A DNA stretch of 64,000 bases. Origin: Tetragonia tetragonoides (taxonomy: Eukaryota; Streptophyta; Magnoliopsida; Caryophyllales; Aizoaceae). The stretch is from NCBI GenBank assembly GCA_038025085.1, contig CM076146.1:25862501-25926500 (forward strand). The letters are read 5' to 3'. Positions 34,860-48,260 of this stretch are shown here, piece by piece. The position numbers and the translations under genes are program-made. Numbering within the stretch: the stretch's first letter is position 1; the number at the start of each line of letters is the position of its first letter. Below the pieces are notes generated by a model, which saw nothing but the letters and a program-made list of their open reading frames with translations, made no database searches and had not been told where the DNA came from.

Positions 34860-36740
34860 ACCTCATGCAATAGCCTGCAAATCACATGCGTCAGGCAAGC
34901 CAACCCATCTTTGATGAGCTGATGGGTACAAGTAGAAGAGAAAATCCTCCCTACAAAGAAAGGTAAAGGATATTTTATTCTCCCTACATAAATGAGAATC
35001 TAAATCCCTAACAAATGGATTATGAAAATTAGACACTTACCACTTTTACTCTCATATTTTCTTCTCTATTTCTAATTAACTTCATGATCTGTTTCCATAA
35101 GCTAGTACGCTACTAGTCAACATTAGTTTGTTTGGGGTTGATCGGTCGAAAGTGGGTGGGGTGGGCTTACCACAAGTTCGAATCTTGTGAGACATGTTTT
35201 TTTTTGCATTCAAGTCACTTTTTTTTTTACCCCCTACTCCTACTCCTACTTTCTTTGCTGATTAATCCACATAACCTTTTCTTCCCTTAAAACAATATAC
35301 AACAGTGACGATACTCAAAAAGGTTTTCCCTAGCTTAATTTCTGTATATATATAACCCATCAACAAACTCAAACACATGACATATCTGCTATTTTAACTT
35401 TTCCAATTATTGGATGTTCCACTTCAAGGATATCCTGCAAATAAAGAGAAGATCAGAAAAAGATTAAGTTTCCAACCAGTTACGTGTTCCAACTCTTATA
35501 TTTATACTCGTATTTGATGCCCATGGTTTGTGATAATTTTCTATATTAATATGATCATTGATATATTCAAAATAGTTTTATCACAAATATATAAGAAAAT
35601 ATATATCCTAATAATTTTGAATCGTGAAAGCAAATTTATCGTATTTGATTCAATGTTTAAATAATATAATTAAAAATATATAATTTTAGTGTTAATATTG
35701 TTGAGAAAAATACGGATAATTGTGGCATGATGTTTTTCCTCTTTTGCATGATTAAAATGGGCTAAATAAAATATGCGGTAAAATAATAGATGAGCACACC
35801 AGAATTTTTACCTGGAAAACCCTCCAAGACGAAGGGAAAAACCACGAGATTTTTGGTCCGGTAAAACTTCCACTATAATAGTAGGATTACAAAATGTCAT
35901 CTCTAGTATAAACTAGAGGATATCACACAAAGATTTCACCCACAAAAGGATGGATTACAATAGTATATAACCTCACCAAAATGTGGAACACTCAAATTAC
36001 TCACTTTGTAGTGGCTCTCTCTCACTCACTCTATGAGTGGTTTCTCTCACTTGTGTTGTGGGTAAACTTCACAACTTGTGGATCGAATTCAATTGGATTA
36101 TTTTGCCTTCTCCAAGTCACCATATATATAGGTGAAAAAGTGAAACTCTTAAGCAACTCTACGTAACTTTAGAGCCTCCACCATTTAGTGCTTGAAGGTA
36201 ACATCTTCCCAAGATTTAATAAACAAAGTAGTTTCAAGCTACTTTATTTATTTTCCATCAATAAAGTTGTGTGTTAACATCATCTTTAAATTAAGTTACG
36301 TGAATTTCTCAACGCCACTTTCACTTCCATTGGTTTTCTTGTTCTTTTCATTCATTTATTTATTTATTATTGTTGTGACCATTAATTATGAGGGACTCCC
36401 AACAAATATAAAGGAGATTACGCTGCCTCTGGACGCCTCCATAAAACCCACCCTAAACCTTCCTGGAAGAGTCAATCATCCGATGTACGACTTATCAGCC
36501 GAGAATCGACAAGGGAAACTTTTTTTGGGCGATAATACTTGATTATGATCTTATTATTGATTGTCCCTATACATTTTTTACTAAAGTTTGTAAAATATTG
36601 AAGTATATAGTCTTCAAATTGAATGTGTCACATACATTGCACAAGAAATAAATGTGCAAATGAAAGTAATTTCCTCTCTGTGGTAGATTCTGTTGTGTAT
36701 TTTCTTTGTTCTTTTCTTTTACAATGATAATGATTAGCCA
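34860..36740. other. Intergenic, decayed repeats
   Basis: No supported gene. 35130-35215 resembles a degraded SINE head and tail (box B-like AAGTTCGAATCTTG followed by T-runs). 35800-36190 reads like a piece of a Copia-type LTR or leader (ACCTGGAAAACCCTCCAAGACGAAGG). The rest is AT-rich. Confidence 0.35.
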
Positions 36741-36754
36741 CTCCATTAAAAATG

Positions 36755-37000
36755 CAGGGGGAGCATCAAGAAACTGTCAGATATCAAAGTATGGCTATGA
36801 GCTTTTCTCAGCGCCCTTACCGGATATAACGACGTTCGACAATACTTCATACCACTTGAACGTACTTGTAATTAAGGCTGAAGACCCTAGGCGCCATTGT
36901 GTATGTCACAGGCGCCCTGGTGATAAGTCTGTACAAAGGCCCGTCGCTACCTATGTTGAGTCGTTACAAGGCTCATCACTACCTCTGTTCAGTCATCTCC
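36755..37000 (+). pseudogene. WAT1/EamA transporter fragment, copy 1
   Basis: 36763-36870 and 36872-36990 are near-identical to 59737-59857 and 60166-60255 in the second copy. Here the intron and the membrane exon between them are gone, joined at TAATTAA|GGCTGAAG. The recognisable coding piece is the AEDPRRH.. segment in the wrong frame of RLKTLGTIVCVT. Stops and frame loss make it non-functional. Confidence 0.65.
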
Positions 37001-37083
37001 CATGGTATTGTGTTTCCAGACATCCTTAGCATGTAATTATTTGAAAATTTGCTGAACAGAATTATGCTAATTTAAAAGTGTAA

Positions 37084-37088
37084 AGTTG
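37084..37088. repeat. Copia-2 target duplication (left) AGTTG
   Basis: Matches AGTTG at 57538-57542. Confidence 0.9.
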
Positions 37089-37909
37089 TGTTGGAGTGTC
37101 CCTCATACATGGAGGAAGAACTCAATTTATTTGGGTTATATTTATTTACCATGTGGGTTATCCATGTGGGTTACCAATGTGATGTTTAAGTGAAGGGCAA
37201 TTTCGTACATTCACTCCCAAGTGGCTTCCCTTATAAGCCAAAAGGTTAGAAGTGGCTGAGTGGAAGAGAGAGAGAAATCCTAGACAACACTCACAAAAAT
37301 CAGTAGAAAAGTCTAGAAGTGAAGAGGAGAGAGAGAGAAGAGGAGCCACCCACGAATTTTGGTGCTGGCAGCCAAGAAATCTGCCTCGATCGATGACCAA
37401 ACAAACTCCGATCGTTGCGAGATTTTAGCACGTTGTTCCTGACATCCCCCTCTTCAAATCCAACGGTCAGAATTTCATTTGGAGCTCTCTAAGTCACTTT
37501 TTTATATTCAGCTCTTATTTTATACGAAATTGTATTTTCACTCTTTTGGGTGATGATTTGGGAGACTTGTTGTGCCAAGGTTGATCCTTGATGATTGTGA
37601 ATACCTCTAGTTGATCTAGGGAAGAACTATTGTTGTACCCACTTGTTAATTAGTTGATTAGTGGAGGTTTTGATACCGTTTGTTAACGGTCCCGTGGTTT
37701 TTTTCCGACATCGGGGTTTCCACGTAAATCCTTGCGTCTCCTTGTTTATTTACTGTTTTTTCAGGTGCTGATTTATAGTTGCATTTGTTGCTATCATTTT
37801 GGTTCAATATTATTTGGTTGCTTGAATTGGTTATTTCTCATCTTTGCATCACAATCGGGAAAAACGACTTTGTTGCTTCCGCTTGTGTATTTGTGTGCTT
37901 TCCCCAACA
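37089..37909 (+). repeat. Copia-2 5' LTR
   Basis: 821 bp, TGTTGGAGTGTCC to ..CCCCAACA. Confidence 0.93.
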
Positions 37910-37912
37910 TAG

Positions 37913-37924
37913 TGGTATCAGAGC
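37913..37924 (+). other. Copia-2 primer binding site
   Basis: TGGTATCAGAGC, complementary to the 3' end of initiator tRNA-Met, three bases after the LTR. Confidence 0.85.
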
Positions 37925-37963
37925 TTTGGTTAGAGTCGTTGTGAATTTGTTGTGTTGTTAAAG

Positions 37964-39178
37964 ATGGATGAGAAATCCGGTGTGCATGGAATGATTAGTT
38001 TGAATTCTGAAAATTACTCCGTGTGGAAAACCAAAATGGAGGATATCCTTTATGTGAAGGATTTATAGGAACCAATTTTAAATGCAACCATACCAAATGG
38101 TGTTGTTGAAAGTGAGTGGAAAATATTGAATCGTAAAGCCGTTGGAACAATTAGACAATTTGTTGATTTGAGTGTCCTCCAACATATTGCCAATGACACG
38201 AATGCTTATACTCTCTGGAAGAAACTTGAGACCATGTATGAAAGGAAGAATGCCTTGAGTAAAGCGTCATTGATTAGAAAACTTGTGAAGTTGGAATATA
38301 AACATGGTGATAGCATAGTAGTTCACTTGAACGAATTTCAAAGTTTGATTAACAAGTTGTCTGCAATGAAGATGAATTTAGATGATGAGCTGCAGGCATT
38401 GCTACTACTTTGCTCATTGCAAGAAAGTTGGGACACTCTATTTGTGTCACTTAGCAACTCCGCTCCAGAGGGCACGCTGACAATGGAAATTGTCAAAGCT
38501 AGTTTGTTGAATGAAGAAACTAGAAGGAAGGAAATGAGTTCCTCCACACAACCAGAAGCTAATGTGACACAAGAATCAAGCAGGGGAAGAAGTAAGACTC
38601 GACATCCCCAACATAGAGACAAGTCCAGGGGGAGATCAAAATTAAGGGGTAAGATCATTTGCCACTATTGTGATAAGCCAGGCCACATTCAAAAATATTG
38701 CAGGAAAATGAAGATAGACAAGTCTAGAGAAAGAAAAGAAAAGGGTGAGACATCCGGGCAACAACAAGAAGAGAAAGATAACAACACCACCGCAATTGCA
38801 ACAAGTGATGAATTATTTTTTATTGGTGACCATTGCCTAAATCTAGCTAGCGATGATTGTACTTGGGTGATTGACACGGGTGCTTCGTTTCATCTAACCT
38901 CGCACCAGGAGTACTTCTCATCTTACACTAGCGGTGACTTTGGCTATGTAAGGATGGTAAATGATGACTCATCCAAGATTGTAGGCATGGGTACTGTGTG
39001 TTTGAAGACATCCACAGGTTGCAGTTTGGTGTTGAGAGATGTCCGACATGTTCCAGACATTCGGCTGAATTTGATATCTTCTGGGTTGCTCGATGATGCT
39101 GGTTACTCCAGCAACTTTGGTGGTGGAAAGTGCAAGCTTATCAAAGGAAGTTTGATTGTGGCTCGTGGGAGCAAGTAG
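37964..39178 (+). pseudogene. Copia-2 gag and protease
   Basis: Starts MDEKSGVHGMISLNSENYSV. The frame is continuous to 39178 except a TAG at 38066-38068 (..VKDL-stop-EPI, where Trp or Tyr is usual). It has the gag helical core (TLWKKLETMYERKNALSKAS), an Arg/Ser-rich linker, the CCHC knuckle CHYCDKPGHIQKYC and the protease motif WVIDTGASFHLT. It ends at TAG 39176-39178 just before the integrase. Confidence 0.88.
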
Positions 39179-39184
39179 AGATCC

Positions 39185-40575
39185 TTGTATGTGATGAAAG
39201 CTAAGCTGTGCAAAGGAGAAGTACATGCAGTTGATGATTCCTCCAGCGAGTTATGGCAAAAGAGACTTGGTCACATGAGCGAAAGAGGTATGCAAATGCT
39301 TGCTAAGAAGCAACTCCTACCTGAAGTTCAAAGTATGTCCTTGAAACCCTGTGTTGATTGTTTAGCTGGAAAACAACATAGGGCATCATTTCATACTCAT
39401 CCCCTATCTAGAAGAAAACATGCATTAGATCTTGTTCACACTGATGTATGTTCCATGGATACTAAGTCACATAGCGGTGCACTTTATTTTGTTACTTTTA
39501 TTGATGATTATTCTAGAAAACTGTGGGCTTTTGTGTTGAAAACCAAAGACCAGGTACTACAATTTTTCAAGGAGTTCCAGGCCAGAGTTGAGAGAGAAAC
39601 AGGCTGGAAGCTCAAGTGTGTTAGAGCTGACAATGGTGGAGAGTACAGGGGTCCATTTGAAGAGTACTGCAAAGCACAGGGCATCAGGCTTGAGAAGATA
39701 GTTCCAAAGACACCTCAGTTGAATGGACTTGTAGAGAGAATGAACAGAGCAATTGAAGAAAGAATTCGAGGTATGCTCTCTCATGCGAAGCTGCCTAGGA
39801 TTTTTTGGGCTAAGGCAATGTTTACAGCAGTGTACCTCATCAATCGGTCACCTTCAGGTCTCTTAATGGAGATCTTCCGCAGAGAGTATGGACTTGTAAA
39901 GAGGTATCTTTCAGTCACCTGAGAGTCTTTGGGTGCCTTGCATATGTTCATATTCTCAGAGATGAGAGGTCCAAGCTTGATAGCAAGACAAAGCCACCAT
40001 GCATCTTCCTAGGGTACTCAGAGGATGAGTTTGGGTACAGATTGTGGGATCCAGTTGGCAGGAAAGTGATTAGAAACAGAGATGTAGTGTTCTTTGAAGA
40101 CAAGACCTTTGCAGATTGTGAGAAGAAGAAATAACCAGAGCCTTCTCCCAGTGACAGCGGCAACACATATCCAGTATTTCCTCAATTAACTCTTAGAGTT
40201 CAAGGGGGAGAACAACAGGAAGATGACAATGGTGATCATAATAGTGATGATGGTGATGATGTTGAGCCACCGCCAGATGAACCACATGAAGAAGAACCCC
40301 ATGTACAACCAAAACCACATGAAGAAGAACCCCATGTACAACCAGAACCACAGTTGAGGAGATCCATCAGAGAGAGACAACCTACCTCTAAATATCTAGC
40401 AGATGAGTATGTGTTGATGACCGACGGGGGAGAACCAGAAAGCTACGAGGAGGCTATGTCACATGAGCACTACAAGGAGTGGTACAATGCCATGCAAGAT
40501 GAGATGAAATCCTTGCACGCGAAACACACCTATGACTTAGTGAAGTTGCCTAAGGGCAAGAGAGCACTCAAGAAC
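39185..40575 (+). pseudogene. Copia-2 integrase and RT start
   Basis: Zinc region LWQKRLGHMSERG..CVDCLAGK; catalytic DLVHTDVCSM and VRADNGGEYRG, then LNGLVERMNRAIEERIRGML carrying the third acid. A one-base loss near 39865 throws out the frame before VSFSHLRVFGC, and a TAA follows near 40131. 40354-40575 holds a PHEEEPHVQP duplicated acidic linker and the RT entry ..KLPKGKRALKN, cut by the Gypsy insertion. Confidence 0.87.
40571..40575. repeat. Gypsy target duplication (left) AGAAC
   Basis: Matches AGAAC at 55292-55296; removing the insert rejoins the Copia-2 RT frame. Confidence 0.93.
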
Positions 40576-43158
40576 TGTAACACCTCGAATTTTTGTCTAA
40601 TTTAAAACCATTTAAAATCACGAGTTGCAGCGGAAAAACCCTAGAAATTTGAAGCGCTACCGCCGTATTTAATGTTCAAATTAAATACAAGGCTAGAAAG
40701 AAAACAACTGTTATATATCCCAAACATACATACTAGATAATTAAATAATAACTATCTTTTTCAACTAACTTAAAATAATTAATCCAAATAAAATAAGAAA
40801 TAGTAACTATTAATTCTCATGCAAGAGAATTAATCTCATTACAATATAAAAATCCCAATAATAAAGAAGTTCCAACTAAACAATAAAAATAAATGTTCTT
40901 AGAAGATTTACAATCTTCTTTGTTCGCCTTCACTAGCTCTACTTCTCGAGCTTTAATCCTGTCAATTTACTCCCCCATATAGACGAATTCCATATAGGTT
41001 CATCATAGGTCCACCATTGAAGAGAAATGGACAAAAAACACAAGTAAAAAGAAAAACAACCACCACATAGTCCATTTAAATCTCCAAGTTAAGCCAACAT
41101 GCTTAGTTCAATAATAATCATGCTTTAAGAAATAAAGACAACATGCTTTAAAAATAAAGACACGCATAATCACCAAATAATAAATCTAATATTATTTATT
41201 ATTATCCATTAGCCATGTTCATTAGAGAGAAGAGAATCGCATGAATTGTCAAACCAACCGCAGTCGATTCAATAGGATCTTAGTCTCGTGCACAGTGGCC
41301 AAAAGAGGGATCAACCGTCCCGGAGTATAGATGACTCCCGAAGTACTTCAATGTTCCTTAGTATGCATACCCTCATTAATTCAAAGGTGATCACATAGTC
41401 AAGTAAATCACATAATCTTGGCACTCAAGTAACACAATATGGTTACAATTTCCGATGGCATTTTACATGAATGACATCTAGGCCTCAATTCAAAACCACC
41501 TAATTCAATAGTCAAAGTTCATTTCAACTTATTGAATTAACATGCTTCTAACATGATTCACATGCTTACTAACATGATACCAAAAATAGCAATTCCAAGC
41601 TATATTCCAATTGAACAATTATTAACATAATTTTCGTTCAATAACCAATAATAAAACATGCATCTCCTCACATGAATATTACAAGTAGACATTGCTACAC
41701 CAAGTAAATTTTGCAACATAATACATGCATTCACTAACACATAACTCTATACGAATTATCACAAGGAAATAAACATTAATTATCCCTTTTCATAATACTC
41801 ACAAGTCCAAATATGAATTCACATTCTCAATTCAATACTAGACAAATGAATACAAATCCCAATAGATATGAATTATGACAAAGAGATTTCATAATTCATC
41901 TAGACATGAATTACCTTTAGCAATAGGCAATCACGACAATCAACAACGTAAGCTCCTTATGTTTAAGCGGGGTCAACAAGTCCTAACAAATCCACAATAC
42001 ACAAATAGTCAATACTTTGACTTCTCAACCACTTTATTAAACTTTAAAGATGATTTAGTACCCTTAATTTAATTAATTAAGTTTCTGGAATTTTCAGTAC
42101 TCATGCATGCTCAAAGTTTCCAAAAATACAATTTACATAAACCAAATTAGGAAACTTTCCAAAACCCTAAAACAAGTCAACATCCAAAACAACATCACCA
42201 TCACCACCACCAGCAGACCCGTTGGTGACTGGCCGCCAGCGGCAGCCACGACAGGCAGCCGCGACAGCCGCACAGCGGCTGCGCACGGCTCAGCCGTGCA
42301 CCACACAGTTTCACTTTTTTTTTTTTTTGGTAATCAAATTTAACAAACCCTAATCTAATTAAATCCACAATTTAATAAATTTTCTAGATTTAATTAAATT
42401 ACAATGATCTAACATTTTGCACTCAAACTTGATTCAATTTCAACAAAACAATAAACCAAACCCTAATCATGATCCTATCATGCAAAATTAATAGAATCTA
42501 GCAAACCCTAGGCAAAACCAAATTAGGGTTTACTCATACAAAATTAGGGTTTATCAAAAACAATGAATTTGAATCAAGAACACAATTTTAATTAATCAAA
42601 AGGCATTAAAACACTTACTTGGAATCAAAAAGGTTTAAAATTGAGCAATAGGATGAATCGTGAAAGAGTATTGAAATTTCTCTTTCTTCCTCCTTGGTGT
42701 GTCGTGCGTGAGTTTGAGAGAGAAAAGATGAGTGACCTTTTTTTTTTGTTTTGTTTTGTCTAGGTTAAGATGAAGAGTGAGGAAGTTGAGTCCAATTAGG
42801 AAACCAAATCCCTAATTCTACTTCTTCCTTTTCTCCTTCAACTTCCTTAACTAATAACTAGTCAACCCTCTCAAAGTCCACCTTTTTAGGAAAATAATTT
42901 TTACAAAATATAAACTGATCCTTACCCTATTTTCGGCTCTTGGCCGAAAATAATGGCCTTAATTAGGCCTTATCCGAAAATAATTAAGCCCAATTGTTTA
43001 ATTTATTTTGGCCCAGTTAATTTAATTGGATCCAAAACAAACCCATACATTAATTAGGCATTTTAATTCATGAGCCCAATTAATATTTTAAATCCAAAAT
43101 TGCACTTTCTTTTTAAGTAATTATTATTCTAAAATGAATAATAATACTAGGTATTACA
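40576..43158 (-). repeat. Gypsy 3' LTR
   Basis: 2583 bp, TGTAACACCTCG to ..GGTATTACA. It lacks about 190 bp present in the partner LTR at about 53252-53440 and a short piece near 52918. Contains an ACGGCTCAGCCGTGCACCAC palindromic patch at 42285-42304. Confidence 0.92.
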
Positions 43159-43451
43159 TCCTTACCCCCTTAAAAGAAGTTTCGTCCTCGAAACTTAGGA
43201 TCACAACCAAAGTGAAGCTAGTTCCGTAAGGCGAAGTTTTTCCACCACACTTTCAAAGTTCAATACGCAACATGTAACTCGAAAGTTTAAAAGTTTTCAC
43301 AACTTTTCCAAATAACAAAAATGAGCATGATGCAATGCAATGCAATGAGTTTTTCAGTCTTTGTTTCTTCTCTTTTTTTTTTTTTTTTTTTTCTTTTTGT
43401 GGATTGTTACACCCTTCCCCCCTTAAAAAGGTTTCGACCTCGAAACTAAGG

Positions 43452-44418
43452 TTAAGTACCTTGTTCGAACAGTTGAGGACAACGCTTGCGCATATCAGCC
43501 TCAGTCTCCCAAGTCGCTTCTTCGACTTTGTGGTTAGCCCACAACACTTTCACAAGATTGATCGTAGACGCACGAGTTTTCTTCGTTTTCTCGTCTAGGA
43601 TCCTCACAGGTTTAGTTCGCTCCTCAAGGACTCGAACTGGTTGCTCTTCATAGGTAAGTGTGTCGTCTGACACTTCCTTTTCAGGGTTCAGCACATGACT
43701 CGGATCATGGTGTTATCTCTTGAGTTGTGACACGTTGAACACATCGTGCACTTGCTCCAAATCCATAAGCATAGCAAGCCTGTAAGCGACCTCTTCAATT
43801 CTTTCAAGAATCTCGTAGGGTCTAATATACTTCGGGCTAAGCTTGCCTTTACACCGAAATCTCATAACTCCACGAGTAGGCGATACTTTGAGAAGTACCT
43901 TCTCACCAACTTGGAATTCTTCCACTCGTCGATGTTGATCTGCATAGGCTTTCTGTCTATCTTGTGCAGCTTTCATCTTCTCTTGGACAAGTTTCACTTG
44001 ATCCACAGTCTCTTGGATAAACTCCGGACCCAAAACAAAGGTCTCACTTATGTCGTTCCAACACGTAGGAGATTGACACTTCCTCCCATATAGCGCCTCG
44101 TAAGGTGCTCTACCAATGCTCGCATGGTAGCTATTGTTGTAGGAGAACTCAATCAAAGGCAAACTCTTCTCCCAAGAGTCCTTCATTTCTAGAGCACAAG
44201 CTCGCAACATGTCCTCCAATGTCTAAATAGTACGCTCCGCTTGACCATCTGTCGCAGGATGAAATGTCGTACTAAATTTCAACTTTGTACCAAAAGCATC
44301 TTGCAATTTGCCCCAAAAGTTGGAGAAGAATCTCGTATCCCTGTCTGACACAATGTCTTTAGGTACTCCATGTAACCTTAAGACTTATTTCACATAAGCT
44401 TCAGCGAGTTGGTCCATC
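43452..44418 (-). pseudogene. Gypsy integrase, C-terminal part
   Basis: Continues the integrase core after the solo LTR: MDQLAEAYVK-stop-VLRLHG, then [13 protein letters not shown] (catalytic Asp) and [22 protein letters not shown] with the third acid. FSYNNSYHASIGRAPYEALY and the C-terminal KVLWANHKVEEATWETEADM follow. At least three stops break it; TIQT-to-TI-stop is a CAG-to-TAG type change. Confidence 0.88.
44414..44418. repeat. Solo-LTR target duplication (left) CCATC
   Basis: Matches CCATC at 46235-46239. Confidence 0.9.
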
Positions 44419-46234
44419 TGTAAACACCAAAATCGGTTCCCCCTTTTTAAATGCCAAATTATGATAACCAATAGTGAACATAATGAATTGAATGTCAATA
44501 CCCGAAATACTGGTACTTATTTGTATCCCATTATCCATATTTATTCCGGACCCTTTATATTTAAATACCATCTAATAGCCCTTTCCATAAACTTTCCAAC
44601 TCCGTCTCATTTGTCCCAAACGGATATCGGCGTCAAAAGTTATGATTTAATGAAGTTACGGGCTAAAAACGAAGTTCTCATACCCGCATATCACGGTTCA
44701 AGACTGATTTTTAGCCATTCACGGATTAATTGGATTACTAGCCCACTAGGCTTGTATTTCTCTTTGAATTAGCTTTCCAATGACATATTATGGGCCAAAA
44801 TCCAATTAGAAACCAAGGAGATAAGATCCGATGACTGATTAATGTGCTAAAACAGACACCTCTCTAGTGTTTGGGCCATAACTCATAGGATACTCGTACA
44901 ATATGAGCCCATAATGTGTCAAAAGAAATTCCTTTGAACAAGGAATCCAACACACCAAGAATCAGGCCAATCGGAGTTCAAACGAGCCTTCCAGAGGCCT
45001 TTTCGTGGGAGCAGAGGCCGTGAAGCGGGCCGCCGGGCCCAGCGGCGTGCCGCTGAGCCTATGCTGCACTATCGAGGCCGCCGAGCCCCGGGCGGCCTTC
45101 CGGGGGGCCGCTCGGGCACCCTTTTTGGCCCGAAAACCCTAATTTGACCTCCTTTTCGGCCCATTCCCTATAAATACCCCTCTAAACTCCGATTTTGGGA
45201 AGAACTCATTATTATGGGATTCAACTCAAAAAACCCTAATCTCTCTCTCTCCTCTATTCCATTCAACCCTAGTCACATCAATCAAACCCATCTTCAAATC
45301 CTAATCAAGAACAAGTCTCATCCCAAGATCAAGTCCATTATCAAGAGCCATTGATATTCAATTCTAGTACAATCAAGGTTCAACCTGAGGGCTCATCTTT
45401 TCAACTCTTAAATCTATTTTCAAAGCATGTTTTATTTATATTATGATCATGGTTAATATTTATTACATGTTTTAATTATTTTATTTAGTTCATCCTATGT
45501 AGATTGTTTTTAATTATTGTTTTCATGATTATCATGCATAGGTTAGTTCAATTATTATCCTTACATGATTTTCATACTTTTTAGTTTAATTTCTAGTTTT
45601 CTTATCATGTTTATTGTAAATATCATATCTTTGCATGTTTTTCCATGATTAATCAATTCAATTAGCATGCTAACATGTAGTTAAAGTTTATTTCTTTATT
45701 TTACTTCCATTGAAGTTACTAACAAGTTTGTTCATGCAAATTGGCAATTGGTGCGTTAAGCTAGCACGGTAAGGCTGGGGAACATATTTCTATTATTTTG
45801 GTTGTGTTCTATAAATCAAATCATGCAATTGGGTAATCATGAGCAAAGCGATAACTTTAATAATTTTGTTTGTTCAACTCACCTAGTTAATTTAGGATCT
45901 TGGACGACCGGATTGTTTGGAACCTTGTTATGTGAATTAAGAATCAACATGGCTAGGATTAGTAGAGGCCGTTATTACGGGCGATTTAGATGAGATTTGT
46001 TTTGTCTTTTTCGTACCTACACCCCCGAACTCAATATTTCGCCTTTAGGTTATATGAGTCATAATTCCCAATAGGAATTGGGTGCACATCGATGGTTTTC
46101 AATTGTTTCCTTAAAAATTGGTGGCGACTTCATGTGTTCAATAATCCCTTAATCAATCAATTTCTTTTAATTAAGAACCTATAACACACATATTTATTAT
46201 TTTGATCAGGCGCCGAAAGGCGAGGTTTCTTACA
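44419..46234 (+). mobile_element. Solo LTR nested in the Gypsy integrase
   Basis: 1816 bp, TGTAAACACC to ..GGTTTCTTACA, flanked by CCATC duplications. No gag or pol. On the plus strand a TATAAATA at 45169-45176 with a downstream CT-rich leader (45240-45260) looks like an LTR promoter, so the parent was in plus orientation. Best explained by LTR-LTR recombination that removed the interior. It differs from the host Gypsy's LTR in sequence. Confidence 0.85.
45169..45176 (+). promoter_or_regulatory. TATA box of the solo LTR
   Basis: CCCTATAAATACCCC context, about 60 bp upstream of a CTCTCTCTCTCC leader-like tract. Confidence 0.55.
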
Positions 46235-46607
46235 CCATCGACCTAGTTTTCTTCATCGCAACGAATCTCGCCGTTTTCGTCAGTCGATCGACAATAACCC
46301 AAATAGTGTCTTTGCCAGACCTCGTCTTTGGTAATCCAGTCACGAAATCCATCGAGATTGAATCCCACTTCCATCCAGGAATTTCCAGCGATTGAACAAG
46401 ACCTCCAGGCCTCCTGTGTTCGATCTTCACCTTTTGACAAGTAAGACACCTTGCTACATACTCATCACACTTTCGCTTCATGTTTGTCCACCAAAACTGA
46501 AGTTTTAAGTGTTTGTATAGCTTATCACCACCTGGGTGAACAGAATACGCAGTTCCATGCGCCTCATCTAGAATTGTCTTTTTCAGCTCGGCGTTGTTTG
46601 GTACACA
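46230..46607 (-). pseudogene. Gypsy integrase, N-terminal part
   Basis: After a TGA (46608-46610) the frame reads into the HHCC zinc region (HPGGDKLYKHLK.. then C..C in VARCLTCQKVK). The core follows with WDSISMDFVTGLP (first catalytic Asp) and IWVIVDRLTKTARF. It is cut by the solo LTR at 46234. Confidence 0.88.
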
Positions 46608-48260
46608 TCAACACCCTTTCAACTTGATCGTACCATCATCAAGGATCTCATAATCAGGATGCTTCCCATCCTTTATCTTGACACGTAACTCCTCTAGAAA
46701 TGGGTCATGAACTTGCAACTGTCGGATCTCATCATAGATTGACGGTCGCACTACAAGTGCATTCAGCAACATTGCAGTCTCAACTTGTTGAACAACTTCT
46801 AGGTCCAACTTCCTGAATTCCTCACACAAGTCATACGGTAGCACCATCATGTTATTCACAGTGTGCGAAGTCTTCCTACTCAACCCATCAGCCACCACAT
46901 TGGCCTTTCCCTCGTGATACTGAATATCCAGATCGTACTCGGATATCAGCTCGAGCCATCTCCGTTGCCTCATATTCAACTCCTTTTGAGTGAAGGTATA
47001 CTTCAGACTCTTGTGATCTGTAAAGATCTTGCAACGAGCTCCATGCAAGTAATGCCTCTAGATTTTCAAGGCAAAAATCACAGCAGCTAACTCCATGTCA
47101 TGAGTAGGGTAGTTCTTCTCATACACTTTCAACTGGCGAGAGGCATAAGCAACCACCTTGCCATTTTGCATAAGCACGCACCCCAACCCATTGTTAGATG
47201 CATCGCTATACACCTCAAATCCTTCCGTTCCAGACGGTAAAGTCAAAACTGGTGTCGTAGTCAACCTCTTCTTAAGCTCTTGGAAAGCTTCTTCACATTG
47301 TTCAGTCCACTTGTATTTCATCTCCTTTTTCATCAAATTTGTGATAGGTCTAGCTATCTTGGAGAAATCTTGCAGAAATCTCCTATAATAGCCAGCAAAA
47401 CCGCCGAAACTTTGTAGCTCAGTCACACTCTTCGGAGCAGGCCAATCCATGACAGCCCGAATCTTAGAAGGATCAACAGAGACTCCTTCTTTAGAGATAA
47501 TTTGCCCAAGAAAAGCAACACTCTCTAGCCAAAACTCACACTTTGAGAGTTTAGCGTACAACTTCCCATTTCGCAACACCTCCAAGACAGTCCTCAAGTG
47601 TCTTGCGTGTTTCTCCTTGTCTTTCGAATACACCAAAATATCATCGATAAACATGACCACAAAACTATCCAGGTATGGTCTAAAGGTGTTATTCATCATC
47701 TCCATAAATTTAGCAGGTGCATTAGTTAACCCAAATGGCATGACAGTAAACTCATAATGCCCATACCTTGTCCTAAAGGCAATTTTTGCAATATCGACCT
47801 CATCAATTCTCAGCTGATGATAACCAGACCGCAAATCCACCTTCGAAAGCACTCCAGCCCCCTGGAGTTGATCAAACAGGTCTTCAATCCTTGGTAGAGG
47901 ATACCTATTCTTGACAGTGACCTTATTCAACTCACGATAGTCAATGCAGAGACGCAGACTACCATCCTTCTTACGTACAAATAGAACTGGTGCGCCCCAT
48001 GGTGACACACTAGGTCTAATGTACCCTTTCTCTAGTAACTCCTCCAACTGCTCCTTTAGCTCTTTCATCTCTAAAGGTGCCATTCTATACGGTGCCCTCG
48101 AAATCGGACCTGCTCCAGGAACTAGGTCGATCTGAAACACAGTATCCCTTACTGGTGGCATACCAGGAATCTCCTTTGGAAATACATCCGGAAACTCATT
48201 GACCACATCAATCTTTGAGATTTCCTCGTCTATTCCCTCTACATTCTGTATGTGACACAA
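46608..48260 (-). pseudogene. Gypsy reverse transcriptase and RNase H
   Basis: 47058-48260 is a 400-codon open RT. It has [61 protein letters not shown] and the catalytic FIDDILVYS. It runs into RNase H at [19 protein letters not shown] (47058-47060) replaces the usual Trp of LKIWRHYL, and the rest of RNase H ([17 protein letters not shown]) lies in 46608-47048. The start is offset by one base from the protease frame. Confidence 0.92.

Noticed and set aside
36192..36542. 116-codon ORF before the left WAT1 fragment
   Set aside because: No domain; the first part is a hydrophobic run from T-rich DNA.
43335..43598. Plus-strand ORF after the Gypsy polypurine tract
   Set aside because: Built on a T-run and the antisense of the integrase C-terminus.
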